Shown piece by piece: positions 1 through 8,285 of a stretch of 64,000 bases of DNA. Under the pieces are notes generated by a model. That model saw only the letters and a list, made by a program, of their open reading frames with translations, was not told the DNA's origin and made no database searches. Source of the DNA: CAYRNY01 sp964425755 (GTDB lineage: Bacteria > Chloroflexota > Anaerolineae > Aggregatilineales > Aggregatilineaceae); the NCBI GenBank assembly GCA_964425755.1, contig CAYRNY010000019.1, positions 1 to 64,000 on the forward strand, given 5' to 3'. The translations under genes and the position numbers were made by a program. Within the stretch, counting starts at the first letter, position 1, and every line of letters begins with the position of its first letter.

Positions 1-12
1 ATAGCGATGATC

Positions 13-21
13 ATTATACCA
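13..21 (-). promoter_or_regulatory. Extended -10 promoter reading out of the left edge
   Basis: Read on the minus strand this is TGGTATAAT, the same extended -10 string seen before prfA and ftsK in this window. It points left, so its gene lies outside the window. No -35 was assigned. Confidence 0.4.
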
Positions 22-62
22 AAAATCCACGTACACACAGAAAGGAGGAGCGCGCCATTCCC

Positions 63-82
63 CACCCCGCTAAAGCGGGGTG
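63..82. other. Perfect 8-bp hairpin, possible terminator of the DUF3105 gene
   Basis: CACCCCGC and GCGGGGTG flank a four-base TAAA loop. It lies about 135 bases beyond the 3' end of the DUF3105 gene. No T-run follows on either strand, so intrinsic termination is uncertain. The rest of 1-217 holds no gene I can support. Confidence 0.4.
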
Positions 83-217
83 TCCCCTGGCGCAATTTCT
101 ATGGAGTCCGCGCGGTGACAAGGGCGATCCAAAAACTGCGCCGCGCGGGAATCAAAAAACGGGACGCGCATCCAGGGCGTGGTCGCCCGGCGTCCCGTCG
201 CGTGGTGGCGCGTGCGG

Positions 218-772
218 CTAGCGGTGGTGGTCGATACCCCGGTAGGCGTCGATGAAGTTCTCGATCGCGTCGCGGTCCATCTCGTCCAACTGCAAGCGGC
301 GCGTCCACGCCGTCAGCGCGATCGTAGTGTCCATGTTTTCGTAGGGGTGCAGCACGAGCTGGTGCTCGCCCTTGTCCGCGACAATCTCTTCCAGTTCCGC
401 GACGATCTCCGGGCAGCCATCCGGGCAATTATAGTGCATGATCACGCCGCCGTCTTCCAGGTTGTGCACCTGGATCCACTCCGGGATGGTTTCCTCATGC
501 ACGCCCCAGGACACGATGTTCGGTGAGTGCGGGCCGGAAGTCGGCGGGCGGCTGTTCCAGATGTAAGCGGTTGGCTCGCTCGCCAGGTGCGTGTTGCCCA
601 TATCGTCGAATCGCTCGCCGGGCTTGTCTTCGGTCAGGTAGGCATACGCCACGCCGATGGTCGCCACGGCCACCACCGCGACCACCGCCCCGATGATCCA
701 CTGGTGGCGGCGCGCGCGGCGCTGTATCTTGCTCGGTCTGCGCTGTTTGGTTTGGTCACGTCGTTTCGCCAT
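218..772 (-). CDS. DUF3105 family membrane-anchored protein
   Basis: The 184-residue protein starts with a Lys/Arg-rich cytoplasmic tail, followed by one membrane segment at about residues 26-46 and an extracytoplasmic domain. The domain shows the DUF3105 hallmarks: GNTHL, then PPTSGPHSP, then a stretch around HNLEDGGVIMHYNCP with Cys in NCPDGC. The biochemical role of the family is not established. The ATG is preceded by GAGGG at suitable spacing. It is the last gene of a minus-strand run that includes a thioredoxin-like lipoprotein and two M1 peptidases, so extracytoplasmic protein maintenance is a reasonable but unproven context. Family assignment is firm; function is unknown. Confidence 0.85.
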   Translation of the reverse strand: MAKRRDQTKQRRPSKIQRRARRHQWIIGAVVAVVAVATIGVAYAYLTEDKPGERFDDMGNTHLASEPTAYIWNSRPPTSGPHSPNIVSWGVHEETIPEWIQVHNLEDGGVIMHYNCPDGCPEIVAELEEIVADKGEHQLVLHPYENMDTTIALTAWTRRLQLDEMDRDAIENFIDAYRGIDHHR

Positions 773-874
773 ATCGATACCCTCACAGTCAGCAATAGTT
801 ATGGTGCTGATTATAAAAAATAGCAGGGCGAATTGGCGAATGCTGTTGGTCCGGCAACACCAGGTGGGTAACGA

Positions 875-1276
875 TCAGCCATCCAGCGCGGCCTGGAGCG
901 CCTGTTGCAGGTCGCGTTCGTCCAGCGTCCCGAACCCGCGCCAGGCCTCGGACCCGTCCGGCTGCATGATCACGTATGACGGGTGCCCTGGCAGGCCCCC
1001 GGCCTCGAATGCGGTCGCGCCTTCACCGTCCGCGTTGAGCGCGACGAACGCCACGCGGTCGCCGTAATCATCCGTGAGCCTGTCCACGACAGGTTGCATG
1101 CGCGCTCAAGGTGCTCAACCGTCGGTGTAGAAAAAGACGAAGGTGGGTCGGTCGGCGGCCAGGGGCAGCGTTTCGGCGAACCCGGCGACGCTCGAATCGT
1201 CGCTGGTGGTGCCGCACGCGGCCAGCGCCGCTATGAGCGCGGCCAGCAGCGGCAGCAGGGTGAACAGTCGGCGCAT
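875..1276 (-). CDS. Thioredoxin-fold lipoprotein with UxxU: candidate selenoprotein with two Sec residues
   Basis: One reading frame runs from ATG (SD AGGA upstream) to a final stop only if two UGA codons, at 1117-1115 and 1108-1106, are read through. The product is 133 residues. It has a signal peptide and lipobox ending LAAC (Cys21), a strand FVFFYTD, then G-U54-A-P-U57, then an intact thioredoxin C-terminal part with RMQPVVDRL, the cis-Pro loop GLPGHPSYVI and FGTLDERDL. Both UGAs fall exactly on the two CxxC positions. A perfect 6-bp hairpin with GTG loop follows 18 bases after the second UGA, within the usual spacing for a bacterial SECIS. The tryptophan usually before the first Cys is Gly. 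The likely role is a membrane-anchored dithiol/diselenide reductase. The alternative is a pseudogene with two nonsense mutations, but the downstream 49 codons remain clearly thioredoxin-like. Confidence 0.75.
1079..1093 (-). promoter_or_regulatory. Candidate bacterial SECIS hairpin for the UxxU gene
   Basis: In the mRNA, CCTGTC pairs perfectly with GACAGG around a GTG triloop. The loop starts 19 bases after the second UGA and 28 after the first, so one element could serve both. A G in the first loop position fits the SelB-binding pattern known for bacterial SECIS elements. Confidence 0.5.
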
Positions 1277-1356
1277 GGTGTGATGTCCTGTGTCTGCATC
1301 GGCGATATCATTCACGGTTTTAGCGCAATCGTGCCGCCGGGCCAACTGTGATGGCG

Positions 1357-2856
1357 CTAACCCACCGGCAGCGGCGCGACCCATTCCGCGAACAGCGCGC
1401 CGAGGTCCGCGCCCAGCGACCGCTCCAGGCTCGCGCGCAGATCGTCGGGATACGCGATCCCGTAGCGGTGGGCGGCGAGGAAGTCACGCAGCGCCGCGAG
1501 TACGGCTTCGGTCCCATAGGCGTCGTCCAGCGCGGCGTAAAACAGCGGCCCCTTCTGGTACACGATGAAGAAGTACGCGCGGTCCGGGTAGGCTGGCACC
1601 GGCCTGCCGATGCGTTGGTCCGGGTGGGTGGCGGTGAAGTTGGCATGCTGGATGCGGAAGCTTTCCAGCGCGGCGGCGTAGGCGTCTTCGCCTTCCTGGG
1701 CGCGGATGTAGATCGCTGTTGCGAACTGCGCCAGCGCCTCGTCCAGCCAGGGATCGCGTACCTGGTCGTTGCCAACCAGCCCGTACCACCACTGGTGGGC
1801 CATCTCGTGCGCGATCAGGAACTCGAACAGCGCGTCCCCCGCATCCCACACATCCGTTCCGATCACGAACAGGCCGGGGTATTCCAGCCCGCCCGCGCTG
1901 TTCGGCGTCTGCACGATGTCCAGTTCGGCGTACGGGTAACGCCCGAACGCCGCGTTGTACGTGTGCAGCGCGTTCTGGGCGATGCGCAGGCCCGCGCGGG
2001 CGTTGGCGTGCGCGTTGGGCCGGTCGGGATCGTAGTACAGCGTGAGGCGCACCCCGTCCTGCTCGCCGCCCAACGTGACGTAACGCGCGCTGGCGATCAG
2101 CGCGAAGTCGCGCATCAGCGGCGCGACGATGTGGTGTGTCAGCGTCCCGCCAGTGTTGGTGTCCAGGCTGACCGGCGTGCCGCTGGCCGCGATCAGGACA
2201 TCCGCCGGGGCGGTGACGCGCACGTCGTAGAACGCGGTCTCGCTGAAGACGATGTCGCCCTGCGGGTGTGCGGTCTCGTCCCACCAGCCGCGCCCGGCGC
2301 GGTACACGGCCAGCATGGGGTAGGCGTGCGGCAGCGCGAGGATGCCGTCCAGGTAGCTGAACTGGCCGTAAAGCCGCGCCTGTCCCGCCTCGACCGTGAT
2401 CGCGTACGCCAGGTCGAGCGTTACCGCTGCGCCGGCGGGTAAAGGCTGTGGCAGCGGCACGCTCAGCACGGAGCGCGTGGCGTCCAGTGCGGGCGTGACA
2501 GCGTGCCCGTCCACCGTGACCGCGTGCACCGCCATCGCCGCGCCGTAGGAGTCCAGGTTGGGGTACAGCCGGAACACAATATCGTCGAGCGCGATCCCCG
2601 GTGCCCGGTTGGTATAGCGCACGGACTGCTGACCGGTGATCGTCGCGGTGCGGTCGTCAAGCGCGATCTGCATGTCGATCGTGTAGTGCGGGGCGGTGGG
2701 GTGCGCGTTAAGGTCCGGCAGGAAGTCCGGCAGCAGCGCGGGCCGGTAGCGCGCGACGCGGTCGTTGGGGGACTGGGCCGCGCCGCGACGCGTGCCCGCA
2801 CCCGCTGCCGTCAGCGCGATCAGCAGCCCGGCCAGCATCAATCGCCCGATCCGCAT
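1357..2856 (-). CDS. Exported short M1-family metallopeptidase
   Basis: This 499-residue protein has an N-terminal signal peptide (hydrophobic run at about 6-20). The M1 catalytic core is visible: the zinc motif HEMAH, then Glu in LDEALAQF about 18 residues on, and a GxxEYPG loop (SAGGLEYPG) standing in for the GAMEN exopeptidase motif. It is much shorter than canonical 850-900-residue M1 aminopeptidases and lacks the C-terminal helical domain, as many bacterial M1-like exported proteins do. The SD AAGGA precedes the ATG. It lies next to a paralogue (3009-4652). The substrate is probably extracellular peptides; exopeptidase versus other specificity cannot be told from sequence. Confidence 0.88.
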   Translation of the reverse strand: MRIGRLMLAGLLIALTAAGAGTRRGAAQSPNDRVARYRPALLPDFLPDLNAHPTAPHYTIDMQIALDDRTATITGQQSVRYTNRAPGIALDDIVFRLYPNLDSYGAAMAVHAVTVDGHAVTPALDATRSVLSVPLPQPLPAGAAVTLDLAYAITVEAGQARLYGQFSYLDGILALPHAYPMLAVYRAGRGWWDETAHPQGDIVFSETAFYDVRVTAPADVLIAASGTPVSLDTNTGGTLTHHIVAPLMRDFALIASARYVTLGGEQDGVRLTLYYDPDRPNAHANARAGLRIAQNALHTYNAAFGRYPYAELDIVQTPNSAGGLEYPGLFVIGTDVWDAGDALFEFLIAHEMAHQWWYGLVGNDQVRDPWLDEALAQFATAIYIRAQEGEDAYAAALESFRIQHANFTATHPDQRIGRPVPAYPDRAYFFIVYQKGPLFYAALDDAYGTEAVLAALRDFLAAHRYGIAYPDDLRASLERSLGADLGALFAEWVAPLPVG

Positions 2857-3008
2857 GGTGCGCGTGTCCTTTCATGGTGTGCCGCCGTTTTGACCGTTCT
2901 CGTATGCCATTGTAGCCGGATCGCGCCGGGGAAAACAAACCGGGGCAACCAGCAGGTGTAAGCGTCGCTGCCCCGTGAAGGTGCGGCCCGTGCTGTGCTG
3001 CGCGCGCG

Positions 3009-4652
3009 CTAGTTCGCACGCGCCTGCACGTCTTCGATCACTGCCGGATCAAGACCCTCGAATTCCCCGACCCAGCGGTAGAAGAACGCGTCGAGGTCCT
3101 GGCCCGTGACCTCTTCGAACGCGTCGAGGATGTCTTTCGATTCCGCGACGCCGTAGCGGTTGCGCTCAAAGTACAGGCGCACCGCCTCCTCGAAGGCTTC
3201 GCGCCCGATCATCCGCTCGAGTTCGGTGTAAAACAGCGGCCCCTTACCGTAGATGATCGAGCCGTAATTGTTGTCGACGTAGGCGCTGACCGGCAGGTTC
3301 AGCACGAGGTCCGGCGCCCCGGAACTGCGGTACTGGTTGTACCGGTCCCGGTAACGCTGCAACCAGTCGCGCGCCGCGTCTTCGCCGTAGATCGCGCGGG
3401 TGTAATAATACTCGGTGTACACCGTCAGCGACTCGTCGATCCAGGGGTGCTCCACCTGGTTGTTGCCGACGAGCGAGAAGAACCACTGGTGCCCGATCTC
3501 GTGGACAGTACCATATTCGAGATTGGGGTTGCCGCGTTCCCACCAGCGATTCGCAACCGTGATCATGCCAGGGTGCTCCATCGCGGTGTAGACGAACGTC
3601 TCGACGACGTCCAGTTCGTTGAACGGGTACGGCCCGTAAGCCGCGTTGTTCACGCGCATGGCGTCCAGCGCGATCGACAGCGCGTCTTCGGCGGCGCTCT
3701 CGCCGCCCGGCCAGAAATAGACGTTGATCGCGATATCGTCCATGTAGCCGGTCAGGACTCCGTAGCCCGCACCGGCCACCAGCATCGAGTTACGCATCGG
3801 CCCGCTGGCGTAATGCACGGTCTTGGTGCCGTCGCCGTTGTCGGTGGTGTCCAACTCGACTCCGCTGAACGCGAGGCGGAACGCTTCCGGCACGGTGAGC
3901 CGGGTCTCGAACAGGCTGGTCTCGCTGTATACCTGGTCGCCCCAGGTGACCGGGCGCAGCGTCCACCAGCCGCGATCCGCTTCGTAGACCGACAGCAGCG
4001 GGAACCATTCGGCCCCGGCATAGGTGTCGTAATGGTAGCCGTAGACCCCGTACCCCGCGTAAATGCCGCGCTCGGCAGCGGTGGCGAATTGCAGCGTCAT
4101 CTCGACCGCTTCGCCCGGCGCGAGCGGTGTGTCCAGTGGCACGATCAGCACGGTGTCGCGCTCGGTGAACTTCGGCTCGACCGGCTGACCCGCGACGGTG
4201 ACCTCGTACACAACCATGCTGCCGCCCGACGCGGTCATGTTGGGATACAGCCGGAAGACAATCGCATCCAGTTCGTCCGCGCTGTGGTTGGTATAACGCA
4301 CGCGCTCGGCACCGCGCATTATCGCGACGCTGCCCTCGAAGGACAGTTCCGCCTCGATGTAGTAACGGTTCGCGTCCGCAAAAGCGGCGACGTCGTCCTC
4401 AAACCCCTCGCGCATCGCCGCGCGGAACGGTGACAGATCGTCCCACGCGATCGCCGGCAGTTCGTAGGTGGTTTCCTGCGGGATCGGGGTGGGGGTGGTC
4501 GGGGGAACGGCGGTCACGCTCGGGCGCAGGTCGGGCAGTTTCGCTTCTTCGGTTACCGCATCGCCGCAGGCGGCCAGCGCGAGCGCCGCCGCGATCACCA
4601 GCGCGGCGACAATCCCCAGGCGCTTATGCGGTTTTGGAACACTCATCGTCAT
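3009..4652 (-). CDS. M1-family metallopeptidase lipoprotein
   Basis: This 547-residue paralogue of the downstream M1 gene carries a lipoprotein signal ending LAAC, then a Thr/Pro-rich spacer (VPPTTPTPIP) typical of surface lipoproteins. The zinc site is HEIGH with Glu in WIDESLTVY downstream, and YTAMEHPGM aligns with the GAMEN region. The catalytic-core neighbourhood (HQW, LVGNNQVEHPW) closely matches the LVGNDQ region of the 1357-2856 product, so the pair is a tandem duplication. The two proteins differ in anchoring: one apparently free, one lipid-anchored. GAGGAG eight bases upstream supports the first ATG of MTM. Confidence 0.9.
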   Translation of the reverse strand: MTMSVPKPHKRLGIVAALVIAAALALAACGDAVTEEAKLPDLRPSVTAVPPTTPTPIPQETTYELPAIAWDDLSPFRAAMREGFEDDVAAFADANRYYIEAELSFEGSVAIMRGAERVRYTNHSADELDAIVFRLYPNMTASGGSMVVYEVTVAGQPVEPKFTERDTVLIVPLDTPLAPGEAVEMTLQFATAAERGIYAGYGVYGYHYDTYAGAEWFPLLSVYEADRGWWTLRPVTWGDQVYSETSLFETRLTVPEAFRLAFSGVELDTTDNGDGTKTVHYASGPMRNSMLVAGAGYGVLTGYMDDIAINVYFWPGGESAAEDALSIALDAMRVNNAAYGPYPFNELDVVETFVYTAMEHPGMITVANRWWERGNPNLEYGTVHEIGHQWFFSLVGNNQVEHPWIDESLTVYTEYYYTRAIYGEDAARDWLQRYRDRYNQYRSSGAPDLVLNLPVSAYVDNNYGSIIYGKGPLFYTELERMIGREAFEEAVRLYFERNRYGVAESKDILDAFEEVTGQDLDAFFYRWVGEFEGLDPAVIEDVQARAN

Positions 4653-4811
4653 CTACGACGCTCCTCAAACGGCCCGCATCAGTCGGGCGGGCTGGGCACT
4701 TCAAGCCTGTAACTGCGACAAAAGAATTCGGTCAACCTCAAGAGTATATACGCAATCAGGTTCGGGTTTGACTGGTTTTTGGGCGCGATCGAACCCGTGC
4801 GCGGTCGCCAT

Positions 4812-5180
4812 TCACGCCAGCGGCTCGTTGAAGCGCTGAATCTCGATCAGGTAGCCGTTGGGGTCATGCAGGAAACAATGGTAGATGTTGTATTGCGGAT
4901 TCAGGCTGGGCGGCGTCTCGAACTCAACACCCTTCGCGACGAGATCGTAATACCAACCGTCAACGTCATCTGTCACCAGCGTGAGGATCACGCCGTGTGG
5001 CGTGTCCAGGGTGTGCTCGCGCTGGCAGAAGCCGACGAATCCGCCCGTCCCCACGCGGAAGATGCGGCAGTCGCCCTGGTCGCGCGCGAGTTCCAGGCCG
5101 AGCACGTCGGCGTAAAACGCGGCAGTCTTTTCCAGGTCGCGCGTGAAGAAAAACGTGATCGGATAATCCACTGTGGGCAT
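4812..5180 (-). CDS. VOC (glyoxalase/bleomycin-resistance fold) protein
   Basis: This 122-residue single-domain protein has the beta-alpha-beta-beta-beta layout of the vicinal-oxygen-chelate fold: FFFTRDLEKTAAFYADVLGLEL near the N-terminus (residues about 9-30), and the C-terminal strand with FLHDPNGYLIEIQRF. The usual metal-ligand Glu of IEIQRF is present; the His in YHCFLHDP and HGVIL are other candidate ligands. Substrate cannot be predicted. SD AAGGA lies eight bases before the ATG. The 159 bases between this gene and the M1 lipoprotein start hold nothing obvious. Confidence 0.82.
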   Translation of the reverse strand: MPTVDYPITFFFTRDLEKTAAFYADVLGLELARDQGDCRIFRVGTGGFVGFCQREHTLDTPHGVILTLVTDDVDGWYYDLVAKGVEFETPPSLNPQYNIYHCFLHDPNGYLIEIQRFNEPLA

Positions 5181-5308
5181 GCAGCAATCCTTCAGGTGGT
5201 TGGTACGCGGTCCAGGCTGGCGCGTGGCGCAGCGCGTGCACGGATCAGAAACCAGGCCAGCCGGTCACCCGTGCTGGCCCGGTTAAGCGCCAGGCGCAGT
5301 GCCGCGCG

Positions 5309-6550
5309 TTATTTCCCCTCTTCGTACTGGGCAACCTCGGTGTATTTGTCCGCCGCGCCCTCTTCGTACTCGGTGATCTCGACATACTCGTCCGTCGCGC
5401 CTTTTTCCCAGTAAATGCGCGGCACGATCGAGTCTTTGATGATGCGGTCCTTGTACTGCACCACGCGGTTGATCACCTGCTCGACCAGCGAGTCATCCAG
5501 CAGGTGCGGCTTGAGGCCCAGGCCGTACAGCTCGTTGTGGTCGGGGTTGTAGTAGTGTTCCTCGGCCTCGACGCGGGGGTTTCTGTAGTGCGCGATCTGC
5601 ACGTCAATGCCCACCGACTCGGCGGCCTTCTTGACATGATGCGCCAGGTCGTAGACGCTGAAGCGCTCGACCCACTGGTTAAACACGCGCATCTTGCCGG
5701 GGTTCGGCGGGTGGTGCGCGGTGATGTCGACGCATTGCAGCGTGTCGAGAATGTTCAGGTAACCGCGCGTCTGCCGGCCCTTGCCGAACAGCGTCAGCGG
5801 GATCCCCGCCACGGCCTGCACGCAGAAGCGGTTAAGCGCCGTGCCGAAGGACTCGTCATAATCGAAGCGCGTCAGCAGGCGGTCATCGAGCTTGGACTCT
5901 TCGGTCTCGATGCCGTAGACGACGCCCTGGTTCAGGTCGGTGGCGCGCAGCCCCCAGATCTTGCACGCGAACATGATGTTGTTGGAGTCATGCACTTTGG
6001 TCAGGTGGTAGAATGAGCCGGGCTGCTTGGGGAAGGGCAGCGTGTCTTTGCGCCCGCGATATTCCACCTCGAAGTACCCTTCAGGGATGTCGATGTTCGG
6101 CGTGCCGTATTCGCCCATCGTGCCGAGCTTGATCAGGTGCGCGTCGGGCGCGAACTGGTGCATCGCCCACAGCACGTTCAGCGTGCCGTTGACGTTGTTC
6201 TCGTGCACGGCGACGGCGTGATGCACGTCGATCATGGAATAGGGCGCGCTGGGGATCTCCCCGTAATGCACGATCGTCTCGGGCTTGAAATCCTGGATCA
6301 CCTTGCTGATGAAAAACCAGTCTTTGATGTCACCGATGAACATCTCAATGTCTTTACCGGTGACCTCTTTCCAGGCATCGACGCGCATGTGTAGTGACTT
6401 GATCGGCGTCAGGCTGTCGGTGCCGCGTTCGGCGTGCATCAGGCGGCGCGTGAAGTTATCCACGACCGCGACTTCATGGCCCCGGTTGCTGAAATACATG
6501 GCCGTGGCCCAGCCGAGATAACCATCACCACCGAGAATGAGAATACGCAT
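5309..6550 (-). CDS. sqdB: UDP-sulfoquinovose synthase (SqdB/SQD1-type epimerase)
   Basis: This NAD-dependent short-chain enzyme forms UDP-sulfoquinovose from UDP-glucose and sulfite for sulfolipid synthesis. The 413-residue protein starts with the nucleotide loop GGDGYLGW, has the TMGEYGTP segment and the YHLTKVHD Tyr-Lys catalytic pair, and shows family-typical stretches such as VVDNFTRR, HYGEIPSAPYSM and NQGVVYG. After the usual SQD1 end (about residue 380) comes a tail of two imperfect repeats ending EYEEGA and QYEEGK. The SD TAGGAGAT precedes the ATG. The PAP2 lipid enzyme upstream on the same strand is consistent with a role in membrane lipids. No SqdX/SqdD glycosyltransferase is adjacent. 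Confidence 0.93.
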   Translation of the reverse strand: MRILILGGDGYLGWATAMYFSNRGHEVAVVDNFTRRLMHAERGTDSLTPIKSLHMRVDAWKEVTGKDIEMFIGDIKDWFFISKVIQDFKPETIVHYGEIPSAPYSMIDVHHAVAVHENNVNGTLNVLWAMHQFAPDAHLIKLGTMGEYGTPNIDIPEGYFEVEYRGRKDTLPFPKQPGSFYHLTKVHDSNNIMFACKIWGLRATDLNQGVVYGIETEESKLDDRLLTRFDYDESFGTALNRFCVQAVAGIPLTLFGKGRQTRGYLNILDTLQCVDITAHHPPNPGKMRVFNQWVERFSVYDLAHHVKKAAESVGIDVQIAHYRNPRVEAEEHYYNPDHNELYGLGLKPHLLDDSLVEQVINRVVQYKDRIIKDSIVPRIYWEKGATDEYVEITEYEEGAADKYTEVAQYEEGK

Positions 6551-6781
6551 GGTTCGTTCTATCTCCTAAGACTTGCGACGAAATGGAGGCAGCGGCGCGC
6601 AGGCTGCGCTGGCGCTGACTCGATACGAAGACGGTCTGTGCCGTTACTATACTAACCCTGCCGGGTAGCAAAAGTTCTGGGGGATTATACCGCGATCTCG
6701 CCTGTGATCGAACGATGGAAGTTGATACAGGCAGGGCAGACGCATCAAACCAGGGTGCCAGGTGACTCTGGCGCGCGAGGG

Positions 6782-7708
6782 CTATTGAAAGGTGTCCACT
6801 TTCGATTGCTTTCTTCCCCAAAGGTACAGGCTCAGATCGAACTGCGACCGGCGCAGCCGCTGGTACACGGTGCCGTATATGACCAGCGCGTAAATGCCAC
6901 CGGCGATCCCATCGATCACGTAATGGTGGCCGAGGTATACGGCTGAGAACAACAGCGCGAGCGGCAGCAAGAACACCGGCCACGCGCGGCGGCCCCACAC
7001 CGCCAAGCTGACCAGCGCGAGATATATCGGGTAACCAATGTGCAGCGAGGGCATCGCTGCAACCGGATTCGGCCCGGACGAAACCACATCCTCTCCGACC
7101 ACAAAATTATCAAGCGTGATCGGCATACTGCGCAGGTAGCCGCGCGAGGTGGCCCACCAGGGCGGCGCAGCCGGGAACAGCACGTACGTCACGAACGCGG
7201 CAAACGACAGCGCGACCAGCCCGATCATAAACGCCCAGTACTCCGTGCGCCGGAACGACCACAGCAGCCCGGCCAGGATCACCGGGGTGATGAAGTGCGA
7301 AAGGTAGAAGATGTTTGCCAGCACGTTGATCAGCGGTTCGAACGGATGCTCCCCGATCACTTCTTGCAGCCAGTGGCCGGGCAGTGTGCCGCCGAACAGC
7401 GACCGTTCCCACTTGATCAAGTTCACGATGTTCAATTCGGTGTAGTCAATATCGCCGGCCAGACGCCGCAACTCGCTGTAGACCAGCAGCAAGACCATAA
7501 ACGGCATGAAGTCAAAAGCGAACCCGCGCAGCCGCGGGTTGATCATCGCCAGGATGATCACAATGGCGAAGCCTATTTTGGTCGACGGGTAGACAATATC
7601 CAGCAACACCAGCACGACGACGACGATGCCGGTGATCAGCACCTGCCACAACAGCGAACCGTAGATTCGGTTCGCGATAAGCCACAGTACGTTGCGTGTC
7701 TTATCCAT
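6782..7708 (-). CDS. PAP2-superfamily membrane enzyme, inositol-phosphorylceramide-synthase-like
   Basis: This 308-residue polytopic protein has about six or seven hydrophobic segments. The PAP2 catalytic motifs are visible: AMPSLHIGYP (C2-like, catalytic His) and GHHYVIDGIAG (C3-like, His and Asp). The arrangement, with a long N-terminal membrane part and GHWLQE before the core, resembles bacterial relatives of Aur1/IPC synthase rather than small PgpB-type phosphatases. It probably transfers or hydrolyses a phospho-head group on the outer face of the membrane. The substrate is inferred only. The SD GAAGGAGA is close to the ATG, and a strong hairpin lies in the leader (7729-7769). Confidence 0.85.
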   Translation of the reverse strand: MDKTRNVLWLIANRIYGSLLWQVLITGIVVVVLVLLDIVYPSTKIGFAIVIILAMINPRLRGFAFDFMPFMVLLLVYSELRRLAGDIDYTELNIVNLIKWERSLFGGTLPGHWLQEVIGEHPFEPLINVLANIFYLSHFITPVILAGLLWSFRRTEYWAFMIGLVALSFAAFVTYVLFPAAPPWWATSRGYLRSMPITLDNFVVGEDVVSSGPNPVAAMPSLHIGYPIYLALVSLAVWGRRAWPVFLLPLALLFSAVYLGHHYVIDGIAGGIYALVIYGTVYQRLRRSQFDLSLYLWGRKQSKVDTFQ

Positions 7709-7728
7709 CGTTCTCCTTCAGCGGCAAA

Positions 7729-7769
7729 CGCTCCGTACCACTTGCAGCAGAGGCAAGTGGCTTAGAGCG
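7729..7769 (-). promoter_or_regulatory. Long hairpin in the PAP2 gene leader
   Basis: An outer 5-bp stem (CGCTC/GAGCG) and an inner perfect 8-bp stem (CCACTTGC/GCAAGTGG) are separated by four unpaired bases on each side, with a seven-base loop. The structure ends 21 bases before the PAP2 start codon and has no T-run. It is a cis-regulatory or mRNA-stability element, or an operator. Confidence 0.45.
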
Positions 7770-7937
7770 TTCGATCCTCCCCGGCTACTTTGCAGTATTA
7801 ACAATATTTTAACTGCAAACGCGGACGGGCTGCAAGGTGGTTTGTGTCTGGACCAGGGTAGATGCATGAGAACAGGGCAGATGATTCTGCCGGGTCGGGA
7901 CCTGTCCGGTCCGTCTACGCCACTTACACGCCGCCGC

Positions 7938-7966
7938 TTCGTTTTTGCAGATGCTTGGTGTATACT
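7938..7966 (+). promoter_or_regulatory. Promoter candidate for the zinc-finger/FHA/M50 cluster
   Basis: A -10 box TATACT (7961-7966) is preceded at 17-base spacing by a poor -35, TTCGTT. The next gene starts 67 bases downstream. Confidence 0.35.
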
Positions 7967-8032
7967 GTTCCACACGTAAGGACCGTGCGCGATGATGTTG
8001 TTTCTGCGCGCTACAAGGGGGAAAACCAGCTC

Positions 8033-8245
8033 ATGAGGTGTGTGCACTGCGCTGAAGAAGCCCAGGCGATCTGCCGCTGGTGCGGGCGGGCGGTGTGCGG
8101 GGAGCACATCAAGACCATGACCTACATCATTTCGGTATACGTGGGCGGCAAAAAAGTGCCAAAATCGCTGGTTGTGGCCGACGCGGTTTGGTGTGGCGTC
8201 TGCAAGCCGCAGCCTGAACCGATCGAGATGCCGTATCTCGATTGA
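8033..8245 (+). CDS. Small B-box-like zinc-finger protein
   Basis: This 70-residue protein is rich in paired cysteines: C3xxC6, C14xxC17, then Cys22 and His25, resembling the start of a B-box zinc finger, and a later CGVC. The chosen ATG has AGGGG upstream; longer frames extend to 7862 but without homology-like content. The function is unknown; such short proteins often accompany membrane proteases and FHA proteins. The double-FHA gene follows after 40 bases, suggesting co-transcription. Confidence 0.6.
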   Translation: MRCVHCAEEAQAICRWCGRAVCGEHIKTMTYIISVYVGGKKVPKSLVVADAVWCGVCKPQPEPIEMPYLD

Positions 8246-8285
8246 CCGGCAGCATCCGGTAGCATGATGACGGTAAAGATAGCCG

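Larger units (their letters stand above)
7709..8032. other. Divergent intergenic region
   Basis: This 324-base gap separates the minus-strand PAP2 gene from the plus-strand zinc-finger/FHA/M50 cluster. It contains the leader hairpin at 7729-7769 and a plus-strand promoter candidate at 7938-7966. Long frames crossing it look like chance frames in GC-rich DNA. Confidence 0.6.

Noticed and set aside
7..255. 82-codon plus-strand frame at the left edge
   Set aside because: Arg-rich, no SD, no recognisable sequence, and it overlaps the end of the DUF3105 gene.
875..1384. Treating the two halves of the UxxU gene as separate ORFs
   Set aside because: They are in the same frame, separated only by UGA-Ala-Pro-UGA plus two codons, and each half alone lacks a complete thioredoxin fold. 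The longer upstream extension to 1384 was dropped because the lipoprotein signal starts at 1276.
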